Below the pieces are notes generated by a model. That model saw nothing but the letters and a program-made list of their open reading frames with translations, searched no databases and was not told where the DNA came from. A stretch of DNA of 64,000 nt, taken from Muribaculaceae bacterium Isolate-037 (Harlan) (GTDB lineage Bacteria; Bacteroidota; Bacteroidia; Bacteroidales; Muribaculaceae). The DNA is taken from positions 124,001 through 188,000 of the forward strand of contig RIAZ01000005.1 in NCBI GenBank assembly GCA_003762615.1, read 5' to 3'. The first letter of the stretch is position 1. Each line of letters begins with the position of its first letter. A program made the position numbers and the translations under genes. Shown here in pieces: positions 53,893-61,984 of the stretch.

Positions 53893-54886
53893 TACAGTAT
53901 TTGCCGTTCTGCTGGCAATGAGTTGTATGAGTGTGAATGCCGAGGAGGTAGACTATCGCCCGGTGATAAACGGCACGGTAAGGGCGAAGTATGAGTATGA
54001 GCCTCAGATTTCGGCAGGACGATTTGAGGTGAGAAATGCCCGCATGAGCATCACCGGGAAGATTCTTCCTGTGGTGGGGTATAAGGTTGAGATCGACCTT
54101 TCTGATGAGGGTCGCATAAGGATGCTTGATGCCTATTGTCGTCTGTCTGCCCGGTCGTTCCGCGGATCCCTGACGGCGGGGCAGATGCGGGTGCCGTTTA
54201 CGATAGATGCGCATCGCTCGCCACATCAGCAGTATTTTGCCAACCGTTCGTTCATCGCAAAGCAGGTGGGTAATGTAAGGGATGTGGGATTGACTGGTAT
54301 GTATGGATTTGGGGAGAGGGTACCAATCACTCTTGAAGCCGGCATATTCAACGGTTCGGGATTGACGGATCAGAAGAATTTCTGGACAAAGCGGTATAAT
54401 TTCTCAGTCAAGGCTACAGCCGTTGTTGATAATGTGACGGTGGTTGCCGGATGCCAGCGGATATCGCCGGACAGTGTTGGGATTATGATGTGGGATATAG
54501 GAGCATTTTATGACGACACTAAGTGGCACATAGAAGGGGAATATCTGCGAAAGAATTATTCCGGTAAGTTCTCCTCAGTTAATGCGGTGGATGCGTTTGT
54601 TGCACGTCGTTTTCCTTTGAAGAGGATCTTTAGTGGCATATCGGCATTAGGTCGTTATGACTACATGTCGGATCATAGCGACGGTGTGCGGGATGATTCG
54701 GGGAATCTTGTCATAAATGATCATGGGCGTCATCGTATGACGCTTGGTGCCACACTGCATTGGGGGAGCCGGTCGATGTATGCCGATTTGCGAATAAACT
54801 ATGAGCAATATTTCTACAAACCCGGAATAACGTCTGGGATCTCTGACAGAAACAAAATAGTGATAGAACTGATGTGTCGGTTCTGA
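53879..54886 (+). CDS. Phosphate-selective porin-like outer-membrane protein (OprP/O family)
   Basis: The chosen start MRFLNTVFAVLLAMSCMSVNA at 53879 gives a signal peptide; an in-frame ATG at 53870 (MKSMRF) is possible, and the frame is open back to 53798. The mature 315 residues look like a 16-stranded barrel. VEIDLSDEGRIRMLDAYCRL, FRGSLTAGQMRVPFTIDAHRSPHQQYFANRSF and a terminal Phe (IELMCRF) are visible, as in OprP/OprO-type porins. It overlaps the PiT gene by 14 bases, so phosphate would pass through this pore, then PiT. Anion selectivity is inferred from neighbours. Confidence 0.85.
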   Translation: MRFLNTVFAVLLAMSCMSVNAEEVDYRPVINGTVRAKYEYEPQISAGRFEVRNARMSITGKILPVVGYKVEIDLSDEGRIRMLDAYCRLSARSFRGSLTAGQMRVPFTIDAHRSPHQQYFANRSFIAKQVGNVRDVGLTGMYGFGERVPITLEAGIFNGSGLTDQKNFWTKRYNFSVKATAVVDNVTVVAGCQRISPDSVGIMMWDIGAFYDDTKWHIEGEYLRKNYSGKFSSVNAVDAFVARRFPLKRIFSGISALGRYDYMSDHSDGVRDDSGNLVINDHGRHRMTLGATLHWGSRSMYADLRINYEQYFYKPGITSGISDRNKIVIELMCRF

Positions 54887-55215
54887 TAAAAAGCGCACGA
54901 AGAAACAAAAGAAATTAAGAAAATATTTTTCTGCAAGAAAATTTCTTTGTTTCTTTGATTTTTTTGTGATAAATTTATAAATTTGCGGTTGAATAGTATA
55001 ACAATGATTTGGATTATTCTCGGGAAGGATGTTCCAGAAAGATAAGAAACGTTATGCGTGTCTTGAGATTCCGGTATATATGAAAATCACTAAACGTAAA
55101 ATTGCGCTGATGGTTTCCTACGACTTGAAGATTGATACATTGTATATTTGGCTCACGTTTCCGATATTATAAACTAATTTGCCTTAGAGTCAGAAGGTCA
55201 ATAGCATATCTTATT
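54887..55215 (+). promoter_or_regulatory. Intergenic region with terminator-like hairpin and promoter of the barrel protein gene
   Basis: GAAACAAAAGAAATT-type repeats (54900-54952) can fold into an imperfect hairpin followed by T-rich sequence, plausibly ending the porin unit. TTTG at 54954-54957, 20 bases and TAAATTTG at 54978-54985 form an excellent promoter. The leader to the ATG at 55216 is about 220 bases and contains a possible 47-codon frame. Confidence 0.65.
55029..55172 (+). CDS. Possible small leader-encoded protein (47 residues)
   Basis: An ATG at 55029, preceded by a GGGAAGG purine run, opens a 47-codon frame (starting MFQKDKKRYACLEIPVYMK). It is Lys- and hydrophobic-rich and ends at 55172 within the leader of the barrel protein gene. 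I recognise no family. It may be an upstream ORF or chance. Confidence 0.25.
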   Translation: MFQKDKKRYACLEIPVYMKITKRKIALMVSYDLKIDTLYIWLTFPIL

Positions 55216-55899
55216 ATGAAAAAGTATCACGTTTCAGCTGCATTGTTGCTTTTGTCGGGATTGCCGATGTTTTCGCAAAATCCTGTGGTTGACAATCCGA
55301 ATAATAAGGGTTATTTCGGTATCCGTCTTGGGGGTGAAATCACGTGTCCCGGTAAGCTGTCGGTGGAAAACTTCAGTGTGAGTGCATTCAAGAATGGTGG
55401 TGGTGTTGAGTTTGGTGGAATCTACAATTTCCCTGTGGTTGCGAACTTCTATATAGAACCAGGTTTGAAATTCTATTATAATACGTATTCATTCAAAGAT
55501 TTCTCGATAATGGATATTGAGGAGGATATCGTCATACAGAGTGCAAGTATGAGGAAATTCGGTATGCGTATTCCGGTGATGGCAGGTTATCATTTCGACT
55601 TTACGGATGATGTGAAACTGTCGTTGTTCACTGGTCCGGAACTGGAGATTGGTCTTTCCGCCAAGGGGCATGTCAAGGGTAGTTTTCAGGGTATGGTGAT
55701 AGATGAGTCGGAAAGTGCGTATGGGGATAACGGGGGCATGAACCGCGTGGATCTTCTGTGGGGAGCCGGTGCAGGCATCACGTATCAAAATTTATATTTT
55801 GGAGTGAGTGGTGGCATCGGCATGCTCAACATGCTAAGTGACTCCGATGTCAAATTCCATGAGAACAGAGTGACCTTTAGCATCGGATACAACTTCTGA
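55216..55899 (+). CDS. Outer-membrane beta-barrel protein (PorT-like)
   Basis: The start at 55216 (MKKYHVSAALLLLSGLPMF) supplies a signal peptide; the longer frame to 55132 would not. The 228-residue protein shows the alternating strands of small eight-stranded barrels: KGYFGIRLGGEI, GVEFGGIYNFPVVANFYIEPGLKFYY, MRKFGMRIPVMAGYHF and a final RVTFSIGYNF ending in Phe. This matches the general OMP_b-brl_2/PorT-like fold of Bacteroidota. No specific role can be read from the sequence. Confidence 0.8.
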   Translation: MKKYHVSAALLLLSGLPMFSQNPVVDNPNNKGYFGIRLGGEITCPGKLSVENFSVSAFKNGGGVEFGGIYNFPVVANFYIEPGLKFYYNTYSFKDFSIMDIEEDIVIQSASMRKFGMRIPVMAGYHFDFTDDVKLSLFTGPELEIGLSAKGHVKGSFQGMVIDESESAYGDNGGMNRVDLLWGAGAGITYQNLYFGVSGGIGMLNMLSDSDVKFHENRVTFSIGYNF

Positions 55900-55902
55900 A
55901 AT

Positions 55903-56000
55903 AACTACCACCAAGAACGCGGAGGTCACAGAGATTTTATATAAAAACTTTGCGTTCTCTGCGTTCTTGGCGGTAAATCCACCACGGAGAACGCTGAGAG
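55903..56000. repeat. REP-like palindromic element, copy A
   Basis: ACCACCAAGAACGCGGAG near 55908 forms an imperfect stem of about 27 bp with the stretch around 55950-55975 (ending TTCTTGGCGGT), across a TTTTATATAAAAA loop. A further CCACGGAGAACGC unit follows. Closely related to 57776-57912 and lying against the end of the converging macro-domain gene. Confidence 0.8.
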
Positions 56001-56012
56001 CATGGTATCTGA

Positions 56013-56483
56013 TTATTCGGAGATGGTGTTACCGCTCTGATAGGATTCCACTACATATAATTCGATATTCGGATAATTGGCTGATGCTTTTTCCAAAACA
56101 TCTTTCACATCATTCCATTCCAAACCACCCAATCCGGCTCCAATGGCAGGAAGGGCAATCTTGGTTACATCTTCTTCTGATGCCAGGTCCAACATCTTGG
56201 TTACCGATTTTTCAATATATTCCAACTTAGCTTTGGTTCTCCATGTGAGCTGTGTGGCAAGGTTATATATGTGTCCTATGCCATAATCGTAATCAAACAC
56301 ATCTCCGGGAATATATTCCCCGTTTTTGCACAATTCCTTATATTCCAAATACATTTCGGGATATTTATTACGGAATTGTAATGCTATGCCTTTACCCATA
56401 GCTCCGGCACAATTACATCCGTGTGCAAAACTTGTCACATCGGTTAAGGTGAAAATGTCTCCTTTTTCAATATATGTGATCAT
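56013..56483 (-). CDS. Stand-alone macro-domain protein
   Basis: A 156-residue single macro domain that should bind ADP-ribose and may remove it from proteins or nucleic acid. The start MITYIEKGDIFTLTDVTSFAHGCNCAGAMGKGIALQFRNKYP is followed by DVFDYDYGIGHIYNLATQ and ALPAIGAGLGGLEW, the phosphate-binding loop. The GAMGKGIALQF motif is closest to the DarG/Poa1-like group, whose members reverse ADP-ribosylation. No DarT-like toxin gene lies beside it within the window. It has its own promoter and a 160-base leader. Confidence 0.88.
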   Translation of the reverse strand: MITYIEKGDIFTLTDVTSFAHGCNCAGAMGKGIALQFRNKYPEMYLEYKELCKNGEYIPGDVFDYDYGIGHIYNLATQLTWRTKAKLEYIEKSVTKMLDLASEEDVTKIALPAIGAGLGGLEWNDVKDVLEKASANYPNIELYVVESYQSGNTISE

Positions 56484-56935
56484 CTGATAATGTCTATTTT
56501 ATTTGGTTTTACGGTTATACTCGGCTGATTGAGGAATGATTATACATTGACGGATAGGATCCTCGGAATGACAGATAATTTTCAATCCAAAACTCCCTTA
56601 TCATTTTGTATTATATTTAAAATTTGAGCCGTTTTCGTAGCGAAAGTACAAATTTAGCCTGAAATTTTGGTATAATCAAGAAAATATGAGAATATTTGGC
56701 ATTGAGAAATAACTTTAGAAATTGGTAAAAAAGACGCACGAAGAAATACAAGAAAAGAAGAAATTTCTTAGTGAAATTAAGAAATAAACCATGGGTAACG
56801 CGGAGTGTACGGAGAAATGTGTTTGATGGATTGTTGGAGTTTGTTTGTATGGAATATTTTTGTAAATTTGCAGATGGATAGTGTGTTGGAGAAAGTATAT
56901 GATTATGTGAATATTTTAGTTGTTGATAATGTGTT
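56484..56935. promoter_or_regulatory. Divergent promoter region between macro-domain and lipoprotein genes
   Basis: On the minus strand CTTG (56680-56677), 20 bases and TAAATTTG (56656-56649) serve the macro gene. On the plus strand TTTG (56840-56843), 19 bases and TAAATTTG (56863-56870) serve the lipoprotein gene. Between them lies an A/G-rich stretch (56725-56790, GACGCACGAAGAAATACAAG) resembling that at 54893-54930. No further gene was seen. Confidence 0.65.
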
Positions 56936-57760
56936 ATGTGTGAGAAGTCTATAAAGATTGTGATTCTTTTTGTAGTTTTATCGGTTTTGTCGGTGACGTT
57001 TCAAGGGTGTAATAAATCAAAAAAAATCTCTACAATTGCTGTTGAGGATACCAAAGATACTGTTCTTGCAGATTATGATACAGTAAGTACAAAACAGGCA
57101 GAAGCTACAGAAACAGTTTCTACTGAAGAAATCCTTAATGAAGATGAACATGCAATTATGCCTCCTACTGACAAGGATTTATATTACCTGAATGATTATA
57201 TAGCCAACCGGTTTGATGCATTATCATTAGACAATCCTATTCGGCAGAATGTCTATTCTTGGGGAATAGGTAGTGATTGTGTTCATGTATACATGATGAT
57301 TAATACTCCACGGTGGAGGAATAAGTTCCGGCAAGAAATATGTGACTCCCAACATATCAGATTTGAGGGTCCGGAAAAACCTGAGAAGATCAATATTCCT
57401 GTAAGGGCTGATATCTCTCCTGACAGTATCAGCTTGTTGCCTATTGCCGATTCATTTCCGAAAGATTCCAAGTCTGTCTCTTTTTCATTAAAAAATTATG
57501 GTTCAAGATCTATATCTTTCGGTGAAAATTATACGGTGGCATATCAAGGGGAAGATGGAACTTGGTATAAACTTCCATCTCAAGGTGTCTATAATTCCAT
57601 TGGATTCAGTTTGAGGAAGGGTGGTAACCATGAATTTAAGGTGGGAATGCGTCCTGCTCTCAATGATAACAAACCGGGCACGTATCGTCTTTATAAGAAG
57701 ATTGAATTTGAGGATAACAACGACCAATTCTGGATTATGACAGAATTTCAGTTATACTGA
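56936..57760 (+). CDS. Lipoprotein with Ig-like (Big_14-type) domain
   Basis: A 274-residue protein with an N-terminal hydrophobic stretch and lipobox-like cysteine (SVTFQGC, Cys24), so probably lipid-anchored. Residues 30-80 are a Thr/Glu/Asp-rich linker. The C-terminal domain (about 155-274) has SFSLKNYGSRSISFGENYTVAYQGEDGTWYKLP, GFSLRKGGNHEFKVGM and NKPGTYRLYKKIEF. This pattern matches bacterial Ig-like domains found in many exported Firmicutes and Bacteroidota proteins. The middle region is not recognised. It has its own promoter and lies upstream of the MoxR cluster. Confidence 0.7.
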   Translation: MCEKSIKIVILFVVLSVLSVTFQGCNKSKKISTIAVEDTKDTVLADYDTVSTKQAEATETVSTEEILNEDEHAIMPPTDKDLYYLNDYIANRFDALSLDNPIRQNVYSWGIGSDCVHVYMMINTPRWRNKFRQEICDSQHIRFEGPEKPEKINIPVRADISPDSISLLPIADSFPKDSKSVSFSLKNYGSRSISFGENYTVAYQGEDGTWYKLPSQGVYNSIGFSLRKGGNHEFKVGMRPALNDNKPGTYRLYKKIEFEDNNDQFWIMTEFQLY

Positions 57761-57775
57761 TACTAAACCCAAAAG

Positions 57776-57912
57776 GTGTAAGCAGAGAAATTATATAAAA
57801 CTTTGCGTTCTCTGCGTTCTTTGCGGTAAATCCACCACGGAGAACGCGGAGATCACGGAGATTTTTATTTAAGAACTTTGCGACTCTGTCTTAGTGGTGT
57901 TTTACCACGGGA
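57776..57912. repeat. REP-like palindromic element, copy B
   Basis: Shares the CTTTGCGTTCTCTGCGTTCTT core and CCACCACGGAGAACGC unit with copy A at 55903-56000, followed by a partial second copy ending TTAGTGGTGTTTTACCACGG. Predicted to form a long imperfect hairpin in either orientation. Confidence 0.8.
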
Positions 57913-57922
57913 GATATGAATG

Positions 57923-57953
57923 TTTGGAATTACGGAATGTTTTTGTAAATTTG
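57923..57953 (+). promoter_or_regulatory. Promoter of the SWIM-DUF5691-MoxR cluster
   Basis: TTTG at 57923-57926, 19 bases and TAAATTTG at 57946-57953. The surrounding about 35 bases (GGAAT-TTTTTGTAAATTTGCAG, then ATGGATAGT) are nearly the same as the lipoprotein promoter at 56840-56870. Confidence 0.75.
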
Positions 57954-58037
57954 CAGATGGATAGTATGGGTTAGGGTGGTTCCCTGAAATGAGGGGATGG
58001 AGTGTTTTTATACCATGTAAAATCAATCGGAATCTTT

Positions 58038-59366
58038 ATGTTGCAAAATCTGACTGAAGAACAAATCGTGCAACTGGCGCCGGATGCTGCTTCTGTAAAG
58101 GCAGGGAAGGGATTGGCTGTCAAGTCGAAATGGCCGCTGTTGCATTTTAGCCAGCGTGCAGTGTGGGGGCATTGTCAGGGTAGTGGCAAGAATCCGTATC
58201 AGACTGTCGTCGATATGAATGAGATTGCATTCCGATGTTCTTGTCCAAGCCGTAAGTTCCCTTGCAAGCATGGTCTTGGGCTACTGTTGCTTTATGCCGC
58301 ACATCCGGAACTGTTCTCTTCTGAGGAGGAACCCGACTGGGTGAGCGAATGGCTTTCCAAACGTGAGGCGAAAGCCGAGAAGAAGGAGCAGAAGGCTAAG
58401 AGTGACAAACCTGTAGATGAGGAGGCACAGGCACGTCGTGCAGCGTCACGCCATAAGAAGGTGTTGGACGGTATCGACGATTTACAGATATGGATAAAGG
58501 ATCTTTTGCGCAACGGGTTGCTTAACGTGCCGGAACGTGCATATTCTTTGTTTGACAATATAGCCCGACGTATGGTTGATGCCCAGGCTACAGGACTGGT
58601 AAACAGGTTGAGAGCCATTCAGGAGATAGATTTCTATAAAGAGAGTTGGAAATATATCCTTACCGACCGGTTGAGCAAACTATACCTACTTTCTGAAAGC
58701 TACCGTCATATTGACGCCCAACCGGAGGATTGGAAATGGGAGATACGCACCCAGATAGGTTATCCGCAATCAAAGGAGGAGGTTCTTGCCGGAGAGGGTG
58801 TCCGGGATGAATGGATGGTGGTGCACCGTAGGGTGAGCGATCAGAATGGCGTAAGGATGTCGGCTTATTGGCTATATGGCAAGGAGAGCCGACGTTTTGC
58901 AGTTTACCTTGATTTCACAGCTCCCGGGAAATTGCCTGATTTCAATCTGTTGCCCGGCAGCACGTATTCCGCAGAGATATGCTACTATAAGGGCGTGGCG
59001 CAAATTCGTGGTCTTCTCAGGGATTACTCCCCGTCAGACAATCGGTTCATCCCGGAGTTCTGTCATGATTTAGATGAGGCTACTTCACTCTATCGGAAAA
59101 CCATGCGTGAGAATCCGTTTGTGGAGGAGATTCCTATGCTTGTGGATAATCTTCGGATAGCATCGAAAGGGAAGGATTTGTATCTTTTGGATGCCGCCGG
59201 CAAAGCGGTCGTCGCAGAGGTGGATGATGCAATAAAGACAGATATCCTTGCAATCACGGGTGGAAAACCGTTCTCCGTTTTCATACTTGCCGGAAATGTG
59301 GTCTGGCAATTGAAATCTATATGGTCGGAATCTGAATTTTATTCATGGAAAGATGAAATTAATTGA
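58038..59366 (+). CDS. SWIM zinc-finger protein
   Basis: The start at 58038 (MLQNLTEEQIVQLAPDAASV) is preferred; the frame is open back to 58002. The 442-residue protein carries a SWIM finger near the N-terminus, CxCx6CxH in RCSCPSRKFPCKHGLGL (Cys67, 69, 76, His78), a zinc motif for binding nucleic acid or proteins. A charged helical segment (about 95-150) and a larger domain ending in a VWQLKSIWSESEFYSW stretch follow. Families of this kind are regularly found beside DUF5691, MoxR and DUF5682 genes. Its stop overlaps the DUF5691 start by 14 bases. Confidence 0.88.
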   Translation: MLQNLTEEQIVQLAPDAASVKAGKGLAVKSKWPLLHFSQRAVWGHCQGSGKNPYQTVVDMNEIAFRCSCPSRKFPCKHGLGLLLLYAAHPELFSSEEEPDWVSEWLSKREAKAEKKEQKAKSDKPVDEEAQARRAASRHKKVLDGIDDLQIWIKDLLRNGLLNVPERAYSLFDNIARRMVDAQATGLVNRLRAIQEIDFYKESWKYILTDRLSKLYLLSESYRHIDAQPEDWKWEIRTQIGYPQSKEEVLAGEGVRDEWMVVHRRVSDQNGVRMSAYWLYGKESRRFAVYLDFTAPGKLPDFNLLPGSTYSAEICYYKGVAQIRGLLRDYSPSDNRFIPEFCHDLDEATSLYRKTMRENPFVEEIPMLVDNLRIASKGKDLYLLDAAGKAVVAEVDDAIKTDILAITGGKPFSVFILAGNVVWQLKSIWSESEFYSWKDEIN

Positions 59367-60834
59367 ACCTATCATAAATACTGCCTTGCTTGGCACCGGT
59401 ACGCAGGAATACATACCCGGATCGCTTGCGGCTCCTCTTGATGATGCTTTCCGAAAGATCCGGGAGAGTGGTGCCGACAAGGAGAGTGCATTCTATCAGA
59501 TGTCTGCCATAGCCTTTGCATATCATAATGCCGGAATGGAGGCTGCCTCTGATGATGGCGTGCATGCGGTGGAGGAGTCGCCGGAAGAGACGTTGCCTTA
59601 TCTTCCAAAGGCAGCTGGTGAATTGTTGCGCACGCTTGTGGTCAATAAGTATAACTATCTGCTCATATATGCCTACCGCAGATGGGATAATTTGGGGCGG
59701 ATTATACCGCCATTCTATCTGCCCGAACTGATCTCCCATGCCTGCGTCAGCAATAACCCTAACCGTAGTAAGGAACAGGAATTACTTTCCCGTCTGTCGG
59801 GCAGAAGAGGGGAATGGCTTGCACGCCTCATGGGATTGAGTCTTTCCGGCGAGAAGGAACCTACGGAGTGGGACACCGCATCGCATGAGGAGAGGAAAAT
59901 GATGCTTCTCCGCATGAGGGAACGGGTGCCTTCGGAGGGGTTGGCGTTGCTTGGCTCCGAGCTTAAGAATGAGCCGGCGGCGCGGCGCGATGAACTGATA
60001 CAATGTCTGAAAGTGAATCTGAGTAAGGATGACGAACCGTTTCTTCAGGAGATTGCGAAGTCTGACCGTAGTGCGGTTGTAAGGACTACGGCATTGCGTC
60101 TGTTGTCGAAGTTGCCGGATTCCGAACTTGTAAAGAGATATTGCAGTCTGCTTGAGGGGAATATAAAGTGGAGGATGCTGATGGGATGGTCTTACGGAAC
60201 AATCTCATACACCCCGGAGATGAAGTCTCTTGGTCTGGAGGAGGTCAGCCCGAACAAGGGGGAGAAGGATAGCGACTATCTGCTGCGCCAGTTGGCTGAA
60301 CGCGTGCCTTTAAGTTTCTGGGCGAAATTATATGACTGCACCCCGGAGAAAGCGGCTGCAAAATTAGCGGCTCGTCCTCCATTCGGCAAATATTTCGACG
60401 TATGCAGTGCGATAGAGACCTTTAAGGACAGGATGTGGGCATTCCAGACCCTGAAGGACAGTCCGGAGGAGTACAGATGCGTAAGATTGATGGGACTCTT
60501 GTCGCCACAACAGAGGGAGGAGATAAAATTCACCCTTAACGAAAGGGGGCTCGATATCCCTTCATCATGGTTTAATGAGGATGGAGAGGAATGGGGAGTC
60601 AAATTCTCCACGAGGATATTGCAGCATGTGGTTCGCTCAAGATTCTATTATTTTGATAAGGATATGGTGGAGCGGCTTGCTTTGCGTATGCCTCAGTCGC
60701 TGCGTCGGGAAGTGGAGAGATATGCGTCGGAATATGATGAACAGCAGATGCTCAGTAAATTTTTCCGTATGCTGAATGAATACATGATAATAAAAGGACA
60801 AATAAACACCTTGTTAAACGACAATATATTATGA
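59353..60834 (+). CDS. DUF5691 family protein
   Basis: A 493-residue cytoplasmic protein beginning MKLIEPIINTALLGTGTQE, typical of DUF5691. It is largely alpha-helical, with several HEAT-like pairs in the middle (about 190-330, VRTTALRLLSKLPDSELVKRY). The C-terminal part includes FSTRILQHVVRSRFYYFDK and ALRMPQSLRREVERYA. No catalytic motif is apparent, so a scaffold or adaptor is most likely. It overlaps the SWIM gene (14 bases) and the MoxR gene (4 bases), indicating translational coupling. Confidence 0.85.
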   Translation: MKLIEPIINTALLGTGTQEYIPGSLAAPLDDAFRKIRESGADKESAFYQMSAIAFAYHNAGMEAASDDGVHAVEESPEETLPYLPKAAGELLRTLVVNKYNYLLIYAYRRWDNLGRIIPPFYLPELISHACVSNNPNRSKEQELLSRLSGRRGEWLARLMGLSLSGEKEPTEWDTASHEERKMMLLRMRERVPSEGLALLGSELKNEPAARRDELIQCLKVNLSKDDEPFLQEIAKSDRSAVVRTTALRLLSKLPDSELVKRYCSLLEGNIKWRMLMGWSYGTISYTPEMKSLGLEEVSPNKGEKDSDYLLRQLAERVPLSFWAKLYDCTPEKAAAKLAARPPFGKYFDVCSAIETFKDRMWAFQTLKDSPEEYRCVRLMGLLSPQQREEIKFTLNERGLDIPSSWFNEDGEEWGVKFSTRILQHVVRSRFYYFDKDMVERLALRMPQSLRREVERYASEYDEQQMLSKFFRMLNEYMIIKGQINTLLNDNIL

Positions 60835-61907
60835 ACCTGCTCAGACAACATGCCGAACAACAGTTTGCAGAAGAATTGCATGAGTTGAAAAAGAATGAAA
60901 CAAATCCGGTGCCGGAAAATTGGGAGATGTCGCCGCAATCGGTGGTCACTTATCTGATGGGAGGCACGCTAAAGAATGGGTTTGAGGTGTCGCCGAAATA
61001 TATAGGCAACCGCCGGTTGATGGAGATAGCCGTAGCCACTCTGGTCACAGACCGCGCGCTATTGCTATATGGGCTTCCCGGCACGGCGAAAAGCTGGGTG
61101 AGTGAGCATATCGCAGCGGCTGTAAGCGGTGACTCTACATTGATAGTGCAGGGTACTGCCGGAATCGGTGAGGAGGCTATACGTTATGGTTGGAACTACG
61201 CACGCTTGCTTGCAGAGGGTCCAAGCGAGGGGGCGTTGGTTCAGACTCCGGTGATGAAAGCGATGCAGGAGGGTAAGATTGCGCGTATCGAGGAGCTGAC
61301 GCGTATCGGTTCCGACGTGCAGGATACCCTTATCACTATTCTCTCGGAGAAGACTCTTCCGATACCGGAACTTAACAAGGAGGTGCAGGCTATCAGGGGA
61401 TTTAATGTGATAGCTACTGCCAACAACCGCGACAAGGGTGTGAACGATCTTTCAAGCGCGTTGAAACGAAGATTCAACACTGTGATTCTCCCATTGCCCG
61501 ACAGCATTGAGGAGGAAACGGATATAGTGCGCAGGCGTGTGGAGAGTTTTGAAAAGGTGATGAGTCTGCCTTCCGAGCGTCCGGCATTGGAGGAGATACG
61601 GCGCGTTGTGACAATTTTCAGGGAACTGCGTCAGGGCGTGACGTGCGATGGAAAGTCGAAACTTAAATCTCCTTCCGGCACTCTCAGCACAGCTGAGGCA
61701 ATATCTGTGGTCAACAACGGGTTGGCTATGGCAGGCTATTTCGGCGACGGCGTGATACATGCAGAAGATCTTGTGTCGGGAATATTGGGCGCGGTGATAA
61801 AGGATCCGGTGCAGGATAAGGTGGTATGGCAGGAGTATATGGAGACTGTCGTTAAGAAACGCGACGGCTGGAAAGACATATACCGCGCATCAATAGACTT
61901 TATATAA
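60831..61907 (+). CDS. MoxR-family AAA+ ATPase
   Basis: A 358-residue AAA+ protein with a P-loop LYGLPGTAKSW (about residues 80-90) and a Walker B-like IARIEELTR, in which the usual DE is replaced by EE. Sensor region NVIATANNRDKG and arginine motif ALKRRFNTV follow. MoxR ATPases act as chaperones that assemble complexes or metal sites, usually with a VWA protein. Overlap with the DUF5691 gene and proximity to DUF5682 place it in a coupled system. The VWA partner would be expected beyond the window end. Confidence 0.92.
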   Translation: MNLLRQHAEQQFAEELHELKKNETNPVPENWEMSPQSVVTYLMGGTLKNGFEVSPKYIGNRRLMEIAVATLVTDRALLLYGLPGTAKSWVSEHIAAAVSGDSTLIVQGTAGIGEEAIRYGWNYARLLAEGPSEGALVQTPVMKAMQEGKIARIEELTRIGSDVQDTLITILSEKTLPIPELNKEVQAIRGFNVIATANNRDKGVNDLSSALKRRFNTVILPLPDSIEEETDIVRRRVESFEKVMSLPSERPALEEIRRVVTIFRELRQGVTCDGKSKLKSPSGTLSTAEAISVVNNGLAMAGYFGDGVIHAEDLVSGILGAVIKDPVQDKVVWQEYMETVVKKRDGWKDIYRASIDFI

Positions 61908-61984
61908 AGCGGTATCAGCCCCCAGCCCCTAAAGGGGGAGTTTGTTTCCATAAACCATAAACCATAAATTATAAACCATAATCA
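61908..61984. repeat. Intergenic repeat patch between MoxR and DUF5682
   Basis: A GC-rich palindrome (AGCCCCTAAAGGGGG near 61922-61940) is followed by tandem ATAAACC units (61950-61983) resembling other patches in this window. Confidence 0.65.
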
